DNA of 64,000 nt from Arenibacter catalasegens (GTDB taxonomy: Bacteria > Bacteroidota > Bacteroidia > Flavobacteriales > Flavobacteriaceae), in the NCBI RefSeq assembly GCF_002909235.1, contig NZ_PHQQ01000022.1:44866-108865 (forward strand), read 5' to 3'. Within the stretch, counting starts at the first letter, position 1; the number at the start of each line of letters is the position of its first letter. This document shows positions 18,098 through 28,559 of the stretch, piece by piece. Under the pieces are notes generated by a model. That model was not told the origin of the DNA, made no database searches, and saw only the letters and a list, made by a program, of their open reading frames with translations. A program made the position numbers and the translations under genes.

Positions 18098-19183
18098 ATG
18101 GCAGAATTTAATAGAAATATACCCTATAATAGTTTACCACTATTACCACCAAGGACGGCATTGGAAACTACTAAAGTCTTGCGAAAGACCATAGATGCCA
18201 GTAGGGCACTGGCACAACTAAACGGTATGTTAACCAATTTACCTAACCCAACGCTGTTTTTAGACACCATACATCTACAAGAAGCAAAGGCGAGTTCCGA
18301 AATAGAGAACATTATTACTACAAATGATGATCTGTACAAATCTATAGTGGCGGACAAAAAGTTTGATAACCCTGCAACAAAAGAGGTGATAAGCTATAAA
18401 GAGGCTCTTTGGAATGGCCTGCGCGATATAGAAAAACGCCCTTTCATAAGTACAAATTTGTGCATTGAAATTGTTCAAAGTATTAAAAAGAATACTGCTG
18501 GCATTAGAACAACACCAGGAACTGCTTTAAAGAATGCGAAAGGTGAAACTATATATACACCACCTACAGGTGAAAATGTGATAAGAGAGAAATTGGCAAA
18601 TCTAGAAACCTTTATTAATGGTGAAGATGCAATAGATCCATTAATCAAAATGGCTTTAATGCATTATCAATTTGAAGCAATTCACCCCTTTAATGATGGT
18701 AATGGGAGAACAGGACGTATTTTATTGTTACTCTACTTAAAACTTGAAAAATTGCTGGATACACCTGCCATTTATTTAAGTGAGTATATTATAAAAAATA
18801 AAGCAGACTATTATAACAAACTACGTGAGGTTACCGAAAATAATGCATGGGAATCGTGGATATTATATATGCTCGATATGGTGGAATATACCGCTAAAAA
18901 GGGATTACAGCGTTTAAAGGACGTAACCGACTTAATGCAAATAATGACCACTGAAATTAAAGAAACCTTGCCAAAAGTATATACTAAAGAGCTTGTTGAA
19001 ATATTATTTAGATTGCCATATACTAAAAGACAATTTTTGATCGAGGCCAAATTAGGAACACCCAAAACTGTTGGTAATTATCTAATAGCATTGGAAGAAG
19101 CTGGGTTTTTAATATCTGAAAAAGTAGGTAAAGAAAAATTATATCTCAACCATAGGTTAATGGCTGTTTTAGAAGCATTATAA
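18098..19183 (+). CDS. Fic-family protein with inhibitory helix and C-terminal winged helix
   Basis: A 361-residue Fic protein. The N-terminal Fic_N domain carries the inhibitory motif S66-x-x-x-E70-N71. The catalytic loop HPFNDGNGRTGR is at residues 196-207 with its His, the acidic residue and both Arg intact. The C-terminal 90 residues look like a winged helix-turn-helix (YTKRQFLIEAKLGTPKTVGN). Fic enzymes transfer AMP from ATP to target proteins; having the inhibitory helix in the same chain (class II) means activity is normally restrained. The gene stands alone as the first cargo gene after the relaxase. The target is unknown. Confidence 0.92.
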   Translation: MAEFNRNIPYNSLPLLPPRTALETTKVLRKTIDASRALAQLNGMLTNLPNPTLFLDTIHLQEAKASSEIENIITTNDDLYKSIVADKKFDNPATKEVISYKEALWNGLRDIEKRPFISTNLCIEIVQSIKKNTAGIRTTPGTALKNAKGETIYTPPTGENVIREKLANLETFINGEDAIDPLIKMALMHYQFEAIHPFNDGNGRTGRILLLLYLKLEKLLDTPAIYLSEYIIKNKADYYNKLREVTENNAWESWILYMLDMVEYTAKKGLQRLKDVTDLMQIMTTEIKETLPKVYTKELVEILFRLPYTKRQFLIEAKLGTPKTVGNYLIALEEAGFLISEKVGKEKLYLNHRLMAVLEAL

Positions 19184-19642
19184 GTGACCATTATCGATTA
19201 TAGAAAAGAAAAGTATAGGTAAAATTTAATTGCTTTAATGAAACATTATTTTTTGAAGATTTGTAGACTACAAGGAAACATCCACACTCGGCATTGGGAG
19301 ATCTGACACCGAATGGGTTCATAGACACAAAGGAAAATAGCCCGGATTCTCTACTTTCGACAGCTAGTTAAATTGGGAGGAGGTCATTAGCTATGTTTTC
19401 ATAAATGCTTGCTAAGTAACTTGATTAAATTTATGCCTTTTTGTTTTTCAAGTTACATGGAGATAATTGGACTTCTAAAAAAAGCAATTCAACGGATATT
19501 ACTGAACTTTACCGATTAAGCAAATACCAAAACTAATATTTACTATCTTAGAAAGTTAATAGCACATCCTTGGTTGTAGTACTCCCCCCTCTTTACGCCA
19601 GCAAAAAAAGTTACATAATTAATAGGATTTATTATACCTAAA
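19184..19642. other. Intergenic region between fic and the HU gene
   Basis: No gene was recognised in these 459 bases. A perfect 9-bp inverted repeat (GTAACTTGA at 19416-19424 and TCAAGTTAC at 19448-19456) with a 23-base loop is the only notable structure. The leader of the HU gene lies at the right end; no good promoter consensus was found. Confidence 0.55.
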
Positions 19643-19936
19643 ATGACTAAATCAGAATTAATCGATGCCATGGCAGCTGATGCCGGCATATCAAAGGCTG
19701 AAGCAAAAAAAGCACTGGAATCCTTCTTGGGAAATATTGAGGCTGCACTCAAAAAAGGCGACCGGGTTTCGTTGATAGGTTTCGGCTCGTGGTCAGTTTC
19801 CAAAACAAATGCAAGGGAAGGCAGGAATCCATCAACCGGAAAGAAAATCCAAATTGCAGCAAAAAATGTTGTGAAATTTAAGGCGGGGGCAGATTTGAGA
19901 GATACTGACGATACAGGACCAATGAAATCAAAATAA
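19643..19936 (+). CDS. HU-family DNA-binding protein carried on the element
   Basis: A 97-residue HU/IHF protein with the complete fold: ELIDAMAADAGISKAEAKKAL dimer helices, GFGSW, the DNA-binding arm with NAREGRNPSTGK, and the closing VKFKAG strand. Over its first 85 residues it matches the chromosomal HU at 57549-57821 at 74 positions (87%), with an extra acidic tail. It would bend or coat DNA of the element. It shares one base with the following membrane-protein gene (TAATG), so both are made together. Confidence 0.92.
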   Translation: MTKSELIDAMAADAGISKAEAKKALESFLGNIEAALKKGDRVSLIGFGSWSVSKTNAREGRNPSTGKKIQIAAKNVVKFKAGADLRDTDDTGPMKSK

Positions 19937-20322
19937 TGAAATTAGAAGGATATAAAACAAAATCTCATGATTATACCGCAAAAGCCAGTGAAATAGCTCG
20001 ACAGCTAAATTTTGCGGGAATTGGAATAATATGGATTGTAAAAACTACATTTCCGGAATTGAAATTATCCGATTCCCAGTTATTACTGCCTTTAGTATTT
20101 ATAACTGTCTCAATGATACTGGATTTTCTCCAATACTTGATTGGAGGTATAATTTGGATTAAGTTTTATAAAAGAATGGAAAAAGCAGGAACTTCACAGA
20201 CCGAAGATGTACAATCCCCGGAATGGAGAAGCGCTGTTTTATATCGTTTTTATTACGTAAAATTCACATTTATGTTCTTAGCATATATGTCTATTATTAA
20301 AACTCTTTTTGCATATTTTTAG
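19936..20322 (+). CDS. Small membrane protein coupled to HU
   Basis: A 128-residue protein of unknown family. It has a first hydrophobic segment (LNFAGIGIIWIVKTTFP), a second strong one (LLLPLVFITVSMILDFLQYLIGGIIW) and a third at the C-terminus (FTFMFLAYMSIIKTLFAYF), suggesting three or four membrane passes with charged linkers. The start overlaps the HU stop by one base. Pairing of an HU gene with a membrane protein is unusual; a link between element DNA and the membrane is only a guess. Confidence 0.65.
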   Translation: MKLEGYKTKSHDYTAKASEIARQLNFAGIGIIWIVKTTFPELKLSDSQLLLPLVFITVSMILDFLQYLIGGIIWIKFYKRMEKAGTSQTEDVQSPEWRSAVLYRFYYVKFTFMFLAYMSIIKTLFAYF

Positions 20323-20535
20323 ATTATTTTACCATAGGTACTAAGAGCCAAATAGACTTTATTGCACGACGCCAAGCATCAAATACCATTACAACTTCAA
20401 ATTGGCTAACATGTTTATATCCTAACGCATTTTAAACTATCAAGCAAGTATCAGAAGAACAATGTTAAATTATACAATTATTATTTCTTATATCTTTAAA
20501 TTTTTAATCCATAACCAAGAATATTTAATTTTTAC

Positions 20536-22125
20536 ATGGCAAAAAATACAGTAAAGGCAGATATAGATTTTGAAAAGGAACTTTGGGATGCCGCAAACGA
20601 ATTAAGAGGGGCCGTATCCGAGAATAATTACAAAAACTATATTCTTCCCCTAGTCTTCCTAAAACACCTAAGTGAGCGTTACGAGATGGTTCATGAGGAG
20701 CTTAACCAGGAGTTAATGGATCCTAAATCCGATTACTACACCACCGACAAGGAAGAAATCAATTACGTATTGGAGGATCAGGACGAATACCGTTCACGTA
20801 ATACGTTTAAAATTCCAAAAACGGCGTCTTGGCATCACCTAAAAGACAATGCAGAACAAGATGATATAAAAGTGATCGTAGACGATTCTTTTGACGTCAT
20901 ACAGGAGCTTTTAACGGCATATAATCCACAATTAAATAACTTGTTGCCACGAATCTTTGTCCGCAGCGAATTGTCCCCTAAACAAATAGGAGGGATTATC
21001 AATCTATTATCCCATCCCAAATTTTCGGAAAAAGAGAACCCTGAAAGTGATATACTGGGGCGTATCTATGAATATTATATTGGGCGTTTTGCTATGGCAG
21101 AAGGATCTGGTGCAGGGCAATTCTTTACACCCGGTAGTATCGTTAGGCTTCTAGTTGAGTTATTGGAACCGTATAAGGGAAGAATTTTTGATCCGGCATG
21201 TGGTAGTGGGGGTATGTTTGTACAGAGTTTAAAGTTCATTAAAGAGCATGGTGGCGATAAAACAGATATTTCTATCTATGGCCAAGAAATGACGGCACAA
21301 ACGCTGCGATTGTGTTTAATGAATTTGTTGCTACGTGATTTATCTTTTGACATAAAATTGGGCAACTCCTTATTGGATGATAAATTTCCAGAGTTAAAGG
21401 CCGACTTTATTATTGCCAATCCTCCGTTTAATGTGAGTAACTGGCACCCAGAAGATTTACCCGATGGAGATCCACGCCTTTTTGGCCCTAAAGAAGAATT
21501 TACCACCGATGGCTCCGCTAATTATATGTGGATGCAAACCTTTTGGCATCATTTATCCGATACAGGTACTGCCGGTATTGTTATGGCCAATGGAGCTATG
21601 ACCTCCAATAGCAAAGGTGAGAAAAATGTACGCCAACACATGGTGGAAAATAGTATGATAGACTGCATTGTGCGTATGCCAGATAAGTTGTTCTTAACCA
21701 CAGGAATCCCAGCATGCCTATTTATACTAAGCAAAAACCGTGATGGTAAAGATGGTGAGCATAGGGAGCGTACTAATGAAATACTGTTTTTGGATGCTGC
21801 CAAAATGGGCACTATGGCCAGCCGAAAGTTGCGTGTGTTTTCTGATGAAGATGTAAGCCAAATTGCGGACACCTACCATAATTGGAGAACAACAGGAAAA
21901 TCCTATGAAGATGTAGACGGATTTTGTAAAGCGGCCACATTGGAAGAAGTGCAAAAACAAGATTACAAGCTTACTCCTGGGATATATGTGGGCACTGAGG
22001 CTGAAGAAGATGACGGCATCCCTTTTGAAGAAAAAATGGAGGATTTAAAAATGCAACTTTTAGAGCAGTTTAAAACCGGGGAGGAATTAAAAAAACAGAT
22101 TCAGGCAAATTTTGATAAACTTTAA
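20536..22125 (+). CDS. hsdM: Type I restriction-modification methyltransferase subunit HsdM
   Basis: A 529-residue N6-adenine methyltransferase subunit. The helical HsdM N-domain (residues 15-160) precedes the SAM-binding motif FDPACGSGG at 218-226 and the catalytic NPPF at 295-298. The conserved QFFTPGSIVRLLVELL lies just before motif I. With HsdS it modifies adenines in the recognition site to protect DNA. The other subunits lie downstream, but the operon is interrupted by an ATPase gene 2 bases after this stop codon. Confidence 0.96.
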   Translation: MAKNTVKADIDFEKELWDAANELRGAVSENNYKNYILPLVFLKHLSERYEMVHEELNQELMDPKSDYYTTDKEEINYVLEDQDEYRSRNTFKIPKTASWHHLKDNAEQDDIKVIVDDSFDVIQELLTAYNPQLNNLLPRIFVRSELSPKQIGGIINLLSHPKFSEKENPESDILGRIYEYYIGRFAMAEGSGAGQFFTPGSIVRLLVELLEPYKGRIFDPACGSGGMFVQSLKFIKEHGGDKTDISIYGQEMTAQTLRLCLMNLLLRDLSFDIKLGNSLLDDKFPELKADFIIANPPFNVSNWHPEDLPDGDPRLFGPKEEFTTDGSANYMWMQTFWHHLSDTGTAGIVMANGAMTSNSKGEKNVRQHMVENSMIDCIVRMPDKLFLTTGIPACLFILSKNRDGKDGEHRERTNEILFLDAAKMGTMASRKLRVFSDEDVSQIADTYHNWRTTGKSYEDVDGFCKAATLEEVQKQDYKLTPGIYVGTEAEEDDGIPFEEKMEDLKMQLLEQFKTGEELKKQIQANFDKL

Positions 22126-22127
22126 AC

Positions 22128-24104
22128 ATGATTATAGGATTGTTCTTAAGGCATTATAAATGTTATAAAAATTTGCATTTTATTCCATTTATCACTAAAC
22201 ATAATTATTCTAATTTAAATTTAATAATAGGGAAAAATGGATCAGGAAAAACATCCATTTTGGAGATGTTAGATGTGTATTTTAATAAAAAATATTTTCA
22301 TTTATCTCAAGATTCAAATCGTGGAGATGCTTATATAGCCCCAGTTATCTGTGTGAAAAAGACTTTTTTAGATGAGTTATTCATTAATTTCAATGGTACT
22401 AAATTAGAATTAGAGGATATTATATCCTTTATGAGTGATTTTCTTTGGGATTTAAGTGCTCCTAGTAATAGTTTACAACAGAGAAGTTTTCAAGATATTA
22501 GGGACAATTTTGATACTAGAATAAGTAGAGATAATTCTTATTTATTAGTTGATGGTATAAACATAGATGGAAATTTAAAATTTGGGCCATTTGAAGATCT
22601 TCAGAAGCAACTAACCGAAAAATATGAGAATAAAAGAATAAATAGTTTTTCAAATGCACTAAAAACTACATTTAATTATATTTTCATACCAGTTGAAACT
22701 GATATCAATGATTATCTCAGGTTAGAAAATAACAGTTTACAATTTCTAATTGGTCAAGACATAAAAAAAAAGATTGACGATGTATTTGATAAGCAGGTCA
22801 CCGTAGATGGAACAGCGAAAAAAATTATCCAGGTCATTAATGAAAATTTAAAAGGATTTGTATCCTCGGTAGAAAATACAATTCAAAAAATTGACAAAGA
22901 ATATTCCTTTAAAACAGATCCAAATGTTAAGAAAAGTGTTACATCCAAAGATTTAAGAGGTAAAGTAATTGAGGAATATTTTAGGAACAGATCGCTTAAA
23001 CGAAATGACACTAAAATTACAGCAATGAGCTCTGGTCAAAGAAAAAAAGCCCTTGTTGACATAATATATTCTTTGATAATAGAAAATTCCAGTGGGGAAA
23101 ATGAATCTAATATAATATTAGCGATTGATGAGCCTGAAGCCTCCTTGGATGTAACAAATAGTTTTGAGCAATTTGAAAAACTAGAAAAAATTTCAGAAAA
23201 AAACATTCAAACTTTAATAACAACACATTGGTATGGAGCATTACCAGTAACAAATAATGCAACAATCACGCATACATTGGAGGATGAAAAAAATATACCA
23301 CAGGTTAGTACTTTTTCATCACATAACCTTTATGATAATCATGATGCACATAAGGTAGATGATATTTTTTTTAAAAGCATCTACGATTTAGCTTCTTCCA
23401 TTTTAGCGTCCTTAAGAAACGGTTCCAAAGATTGGATAATTGTTGAAGGACATTCAGATAAAAATTATTTAAAATCATATTTTGATTTAGAGAAAGTAAC
23501 CTTCTTATCAATAGGTGGTATTGACAGGCTAATTAGTCTTGTAGATTTTCTATCAGTACCACTTAGAAATAAAGATGAGAAAAATTACACTAAAAATAAG
23601 ATAATATTTTTATCTGATAATGACACTGAATATAAGTCTTCACTTTCAGGTAGCTCATCTATTTTGCATTTCAAAAGATACATCTTCCAAGAAGGTCAAG
23701 TGAAATTGATTGATTACACACAAAACAAGCATGGTGAAGGAATAGCTATTGAGGATGTAATGGATTCTGATATAATGTGGAAAGCCTTAAATGAATTAGC
23801 AATTGAAGAAGAAGAACTAAACCAAACATTGTCAAATTTCAGCTATGAAAAGGATTTTAAAATAAGTAAATTCGGAGGTGACTTTTCATTTTTAATTACG
23901 TCAAAAAATGGAAAGGAAAAAATAAAAATTGTACAAGAATTACAAGAAGTTTTAAGACCATTAAAGACTAGGTTATCAGTTAAATATAATAACTTAAGTA
24001 CAAATGAAGTTATTCCTTGGTTATCAGAATTAAAACTATTGCTAAAACCGAATTTGGAAAATAAGCCAAAAAGAAAGTTAAGAATTAAAAAGGTCAAAAA
24101 TTAA
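22128..24104 (+). CDS. ABC-type ATPase with C-terminal TOPRIM-like domain, inside the hsd operon
   Basis: A 658-residue protein. It has Walker A GKNGSGKT (35-42), the ABC signature MSSGQRK (300-306), Walker B ILAIDEPEASLD (330-341) and the switch His of THW near 367. A second domain carries a TOPRIM-like set: E440 in IIVEGHSD, GG near 463 and DND (497-499). The layout resembles OLD-family nucleases and GajA, and also resembles defence ATPases found within type I operons. The gene begins 2 bases after hsdM and ends 8 bases before hsdS. It is far more AT-rich than hsdM and hsdR, suggesting separate acquisition. A back-up defence role is inferred. Confidence 0.8.
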   Translation: MIIGLFLRHYKCYKNLHFIPFITKHNYSNLNLIIGKNGSGKTSILEMLDVYFNKKYFHLSQDSNRGDAYIAPVICVKKTFLDELFINFNGTKLELEDIISFMSDFLWDLSAPSNSLQQRSFQDIRDNFDTRISRDNSYLLVDGINIDGNLKFGPFEDLQKQLTEKYENKRINSFSNALKTTFNYIFIPVETDINDYLRLENNSLQFLIGQDIKKKIDDVFDKQVTVDGTAKKIIQVINENLKGFVSSVENTIQKIDKEYSFKTDPNVKKSVTSKDLRGKVIEEYFRNRSLKRNDTKITAMSSGQRKKALVDIIYSLIIENSSGENESNIILAIDEPEASLDVTNSFEQFEKLEKISEKNIQTLITTHWYGALPVTNNATITHTLEDEKNIPQVSTFSSHNLYDNHDAHKVDDIFFKSIYDLASSILASLRNGSKDWIIVEGHSDKNYLKSYFDLEKVTFLSIGGIDRLISLVDFLSVPLRNKDEKNYTKNKIIFLSDNDTEYKSSLSGSSSILHFKRYIFQEGQVKLIDYTQNKHGEGIAIEDVMDSDIMWKALNELAIEEEELNQTLSNFSYEKDFKISKFGGDFSFLITSKNGKEKIKIVQELQEVLRPLKTRLSVKYNNLSTNEVIPWLSELKLLLKPNLENKPKRKLRIKKVKN

Positions 24105-24112
24105 TATTTATA

Positions 24113-25306
24113 ATGACACACAATTGGAAATCATATAAGCTTTCGGAATTAACAAGCGTCATAACAAAGGGAACCACTCCATCGACCTATGGATTTGAAT
24201 TTTTAGTTTCCGGTATTAATTATATACGAGCCCAAAGTTTAAATTATAGTGGTTCAATAGATGATGGATCTTTTTCTTATATTTCTCAAGAAGCTCATGA
24301 TAGACTCAAGCGATCACAATTGAAGGAAAATGACATATTATTTTCTATGGCTGGTGCATATTTAGGGATGGTTGGAATGATTAAGAAATCACACTGTCCC
24401 GCAAACACAAATCAAGCAGTAGGGATAATTAGAATTTCCGTTGATTTTGTAGATGTCAAATTTGTTGAATATACTCTTAGAAATCCAAGAACGGTAGAAT
24501 TTGTCAATTCTCAAGGCGGACAATCTGCTCAACCGAACATAAACTTGGCAGAAATAGGTAATTTATCATTCAAATTCCCACCCCTTCCAGAACAAAAAGC
24601 CATCGCCTCTATCCTCTCTGCTTTAGACGATAAAATAGAGAACAACCTGGCCATGAACAAAACCCTAGCGGACATGGCAATGGCACTATATAAGCATTGG
24701 TTTGTAGATTTTGGTCCATTTGCCAATGGCGAGTTTGTGGACTCAGAATTAGGGATGATTCCAAAGGGATGGGAGGTGAAAAGGTTAGATGTAATTCTGG
24801 AAATAAAGTACGGCAAAGACCATAAAAAGTTGGAAGAAGGCACAATCCCTGTCTATGGCACTGGAGGTATAATGCGCTATGTAAATCAATTATTATACGA
24901 TCAAGAATCTATTCTAATCCCTAGAAAAGGCACATTGAATAATCTATATTATTTAAACAAGCCCTTTTGGACAGTTGACACACTTTTTTATTCAAAAATT
25001 AAATTGAAGGGGTTTGGAAAATATGCATTTCATTTTTTAAAAACTCTGGATCTTGCCTCTATGGATGTAGGGTCCGCTATTCCCAGTTTAACCACTCAAT
25101 TACTAAATAAAATCAATGTTATAATACCTCCAAATAATGTAGTATTAGAATATGATCAAACCGCAACTCTTTGGTTTAATATGATGCAATCAAACATTGA
25201 AGAAAACCAAACTCTTACCCAACTCCGGGATACCTTACTACCCAAACTTATTAGCGGAGAAGTGCGTTTAAAAGAATTTCAAGAAACCCTAGCCAACGTA
25301 TTATGA
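24113..25306 (+). CDS. hsdS: Type I restriction-modification specificity subunit HsdS
   Basis: A 397-residue specificity subunit with two target-recognition domains. The first runs from about residue 1 to 150 and is followed by the helical spacer LPEQKAIASILSALDDKIENN. The second begins at MIPKGWEVKRLDVIL (about residue 215) and is followed by the second helical repeat ending LRDTLLPKLISGEV. Each domain reads half of a bipartite DNA site. The last bases overlap the start of hsdR (ATGA). Length and layout are normal, and both halves look complete. Confidence 0.95.
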   Translation: MTHNWKSYKLSELTSVITKGTTPSTYGFEFLVSGINYIRAQSLNYSGSIDDGSFSYISQEAHDRLKRSQLKENDILFSMAGAYLGMVGMIKKSHCPANTNQAVGIIRISVDFVDVKFVEYTLRNPRTVEFVNSQGGQSAQPNINLAEIGNLSFKFPPLPEQKAIASILSALDDKIENNLAMNKTLADMAMALYKHWFVDFGPFANGEFVDSELGMIPKGWEVKRLDVILEIKYGKDHKKLEEGTIPVYGTGGIMRYVNQLLYDQESILIPRKGTLNNLYYLNKPFWTVDTLFYSKIKLKGFGKYAFHFLKTLDLASMDVGSAIPSLTTQLLNKINVIIPPNNVVLEYDQTATLWFNMMQSNIEENQTLTQLRDTLLPKLISGEVRLKEFQETLANVL

Positions 25307-28300
25307 CGAACTTTTCCGAAGCTGCCGTGCAAAATGCTGCCATCACGTGGCTCCAAGAGCTAGGTTACACCCATAAAATTGGTAATAGCCTAAATCGGAA
25401 CCTTAAAAAGGTGGTTTTGGAAGACGAGCTTCGTAATTTCTTGGATCGTATATATAACGACGTGCCTGCTACTGCCATTAACGAAGCTTTGGCAAGCTTT
25501 ACCCAACACCAAGGGATGGATACGGATAATCGTAATCAGGATTTTCACCGTAAATGTACCCAAGGTATTTCTGTAAGTTGGAAGGATGCCCACGGCAAAG
25601 AAAATGCCAAACACATTTACCCTATAGATTTTAAAAATGCAGCCAACAACAGTTTTACATGTGCGGATGAAGTCACCATTATAGGAAAAAATACACGCCG
25701 TACAGATGTCCTTATTTTTATTAATGGCTTGCCCTTGGTGGTGTTTGAGTTCAAAAATTTGTTTGATCACAATGTAGGTGTAGCTAATGCATTTGGCCAA
25801 ATACAGCATTACAAAAAAGACATCCCGCAATTATTCGACTATAACGCCATTACTGTAGTTTCGGACGGTTTAGAAGCTTTGCATGGCATGTATAGTTCGT
25901 CTATAAAATGGTTTGCTCCATGGAAAAGCCTGGATGGGGAGGAAACAAAGCAAAATGATGATCTACAGTTAGAAACCTTAATAAAAGGATTGTTTCCAAA
26001 AGAAACACTGTTGAACTATATCCAAAACTTTATTTTCCATGAAGACCATAATGGTAAGATTATAAAAAAAGGAGCAAAATACCACCAGTATTGGGGCATT
26101 ACCAAAGCAGTATCCTCCACCTTGGAAAATATAAAACCCAAAGGTGATGGTAGGCTGGGCATAATTTGGCATACCCAAGGTTCGGGTAAGAGTATTTCTA
26201 TGGCTATTCTAACAGGGATATTACGTCAATTACCAGAATTAAAGAATCCTACCATTGTCATACAAGTAGACCGTAATGATCTGGACCAACAGCTTTATGA
26301 GAATTTTGTACTATGCAAAGATTTGGTTGGTGATGTACAACATGCGAATACTACAGACGAATTAAGAAGTTTACTAAGTACAGATGGTGGGGGTGTTATT
26401 TTTACCACCATAGAAAAGTTCCGGTTAAAAGAACTAGTAGACGGTAAAGAAAAAACACACCCTGTACTTTCAGAGCGTTATAACCTGATTGTTATGGCCG
26501 ATGAAGCCCATCGCACCCAATACGGATTTAAGGATGGCGGTTTCGCTCAAAACATCCGAAAAGCAGTCCCCAATGCATCATTTATAGGTTTTACCGGAAC
26601 CCCGGTCAATGGTAAAGATGCTGATACCGAGCAAGTTTTTGGAAAAACTATACATACTTATGATATCAAACAGGCTGTAGAGGATGGTGCTACAGTACCC
26701 ATTTATTACGAACCCAAAATGGTACCGCTCAATATTAAGGCGAAATACACCCAGGAATTGGAAGAAGTAGCCGAAGGTGAGGAAGACGCTTCCAATTCGG
26801 TATGGGCAGCTGTTGAAGATGCCGCTGGCGCAGAAGATAGGGTGCAACGTGTAGCCAAGGATATTTTAACGCACTTTAATGCCCGTATAGAGACATTGGA
26901 CGGCAAAGCTATGATAGTCTGTATGAGCCGCCGTAATTGCGTAAAAATGTACGATGCTCTTATTAAACTGGACAATTGTCCGGAAATAGCCGTTATCATG
27001 ACCACGAACATCGGAAAGGATCCCGAATCCTGGAATCCCCATGTACGTACCAAAGACAATATGGAAGCTATTAAAAAGCGTTTCCGTACTCCAGAAGACC
27101 CGTTAAAAATGGTTATCGTTAGGGATATGTGGCTTACGGGTTTTGATGCCCCCTGTGCGCATACCATGTACGTAGATAAAATAATGAAAGGCCATAACCT
27201 AATGCAGGCCATAGCAAGGGTAAACCGTGTCTTTCAAGACAAGCCTAATGGCTTAGTGGTAGATTTTATTGGTATTTCCGGCTATTTGGCAGAAGCCACC
27301 AAAAAATATACCGGTAGCGGGGGAGCAGGCAAGCCTACAATAGATTTAGATGCAGCGGTAGCAGTCTGTTTGGAACAATTTGTTGTTACAAAAGGCTTAG
27401 TAGGAGAGTTTGACCAGGCACAAATAGAAGCAATGCCTGAAACTGAATTGATGCAATGGACAAATAAGACATTGAATAGCCTATTACAGTCGGATGCCAT
27501 CACCGATGCTTTTCTTAAAGAGGAACGCAAACTAACCGAATTAATAGCAATGACCAATTCCGATCCCAAAGTATGGGAGATCCAGGAAGAAGTGGCCATT
27601 ATCCAAAAGTTTAGGGTATTGATCCGAAAGATAAAATCCCCACCTGGTGCCCAACGAGAAAAGAACGACCGAATAAAAGATTTAATTAGCAAGAGCCTAG
27701 CCTCCCAAGAAATTGTTGACTTGGCCAAAATGTACAATCTGGATAAAATTGATATTTCCATAATCGATGATCGTTTTCAGGCGATTGTTAAGGAAAAGGG
27801 AGGAGAGAACATAAAAATAGAATTGCTACGGAGGATTATCAATGATGAATTAAAAGTACGGATGGTAAAAAACATTCGCAAAATGACAAATCTTAGGGAT
27901 GAGTTGGAAAAGGTATTGGGCAAGTACCATAAGAACAGTATGGATTCCATAGCAGCAATTAAGCACTTGTTGGACATTGCCCAGGAATTTCAGCAAGATG
28001 ATGTAAGAACAAAACAATTAGGGCTTACAGAGGACGAATTGGCGTTTTATGACCTATTATCTGCCAATGAAAAATTATTGAACGTAAAGGGCCCTATTCA
28101 AGATTTAGTGCATTCCGTCGTTACATCAGTTAAAAAGAACCTTCAATTGGATTGGACAAAGAAAGAAGATGCCCGGGCAGCGATACGCCTGGCAGTAAAA
28201 AAGGAATTGCGTGGCAAGATCCCTTTCTCCGAATTGGATAATCTTTTAAAAGAGGTAGTGGAACAGGCAGAGGGTCAGTATAAGGATTGGCCAATGATGG

Positions 28301-28308
28301 GAGGGTAA
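25303..28308 (+). CDS. hsdR: Type I restriction endonuclease motor subunit HsdR
   Basis: A 1001-residue motor and nuclease subunit. The N-terminal nuclease has D135 and E149-x-K151 (VFEFK), the PD-(D/E)xK signature. Walker A TQGSGKS is at 291-297, DEAH at 400-403, FTGTP shortly after, and the C-terminal helicase half includes RDMWLTGFDAP and the QAIARVNR motif VI. It translocates and cuts unmodified DNA together with HsdM and HsdS. All catalytic residues appear intact, so the system is likely active. Confidence 0.96.
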   Translation: MTNFSEAAVQNAAITWLQELGYTHKIGNSLNRNLKKVVLEDELRNFLDRIYNDVPATAINEALASFTQHQGMDTDNRNQDFHRKCTQGISVSWKDAHGKENAKHIYPIDFKNAANNSFTCADEVTIIGKNTRRTDVLIFINGLPLVVFEFKNLFDHNVGVANAFGQIQHYKKDIPQLFDYNAITVVSDGLEALHGMYSSSIKWFAPWKSLDGEETKQNDDLQLETLIKGLFPKETLLNYIQNFIFHEDHNGKIIKKGAKYHQYWGITKAVSSTLENIKPKGDGRLGIIWHTQGSGKSISMAILTGILRQLPELKNPTIVIQVDRNDLDQQLYENFVLCKDLVGDVQHANTTDELRSLLSTDGGGVIFTTIEKFRLKELVDGKEKTHPVLSERYNLIVMADEAHRTQYGFKDGGFAQNIRKAVPNASFIGFTGTPVNGKDADTEQVFGKTIHTYDIKQAVEDGATVPIYYEPKMVPLNIKAKYTQELEEVAEGEEDASNSVWAAVEDAAGAEDRVQRVAKDILTHFNARIETLDGKAMIVCMSRRNCVKMYDALIKLDNCPEIAVIMTTNIGKDPESWNPHVRTKDNMEAIKKRFRTPEDPLKMVIVRDMWLTGFDAPCAHTMYVDKIMKGHNLMQAIARVNRVFQDKPNGLVVDFIGISGYLAEATKKYTGSGGAGKPTIDLDAAVAVCLEQFVVTKGLVGEFDQAQIEAMPETELMQWTNKTLNSLLQSDAITDAFLKEERKLTELIAMTNSDPKVWEIQEEVAIIQKFRVLIRKIKSPPGAQREKNDRIKDLISKSLASQEIVDLAKMYNLDKIDISIIDDRFQAIVKEKGGENIKIELLRRIINDELKVRMVKNIRKMTNLRDELEKVLGKYHKNSMDSIAAIKHLLDIAQEFQQDDVRTKQLGLTEDELAFYDLLSANEKLLNVKGPIQDLVHSVVTSVKKNLQLDWTKKEDARAAIRLAVKKELRGKIPFSELDNLLKEVVEQAEGQYKDWPMMGG

Positions 28309-28559
28309 GAGCAAGAAAACAATTTGCATATTTATTCATACGAAGAAGGTAGACCAAGTTGTGGCAATGATCTTTTTAGAGAACCAACTAAGTGACATTC
28401 AACGAGAATCAGACCAATGGGGGCAGAAACGATTAAGGACTTTTACAGCCTTATATTGGGTGGATAATTAGTTTATCCTAATAGCACTATGTTTGAAAAC
28501 ATAGAAAGATCATTTTTATAATTAGCAATATCTTTAAGTTAAATAATTTTATAGACCAT

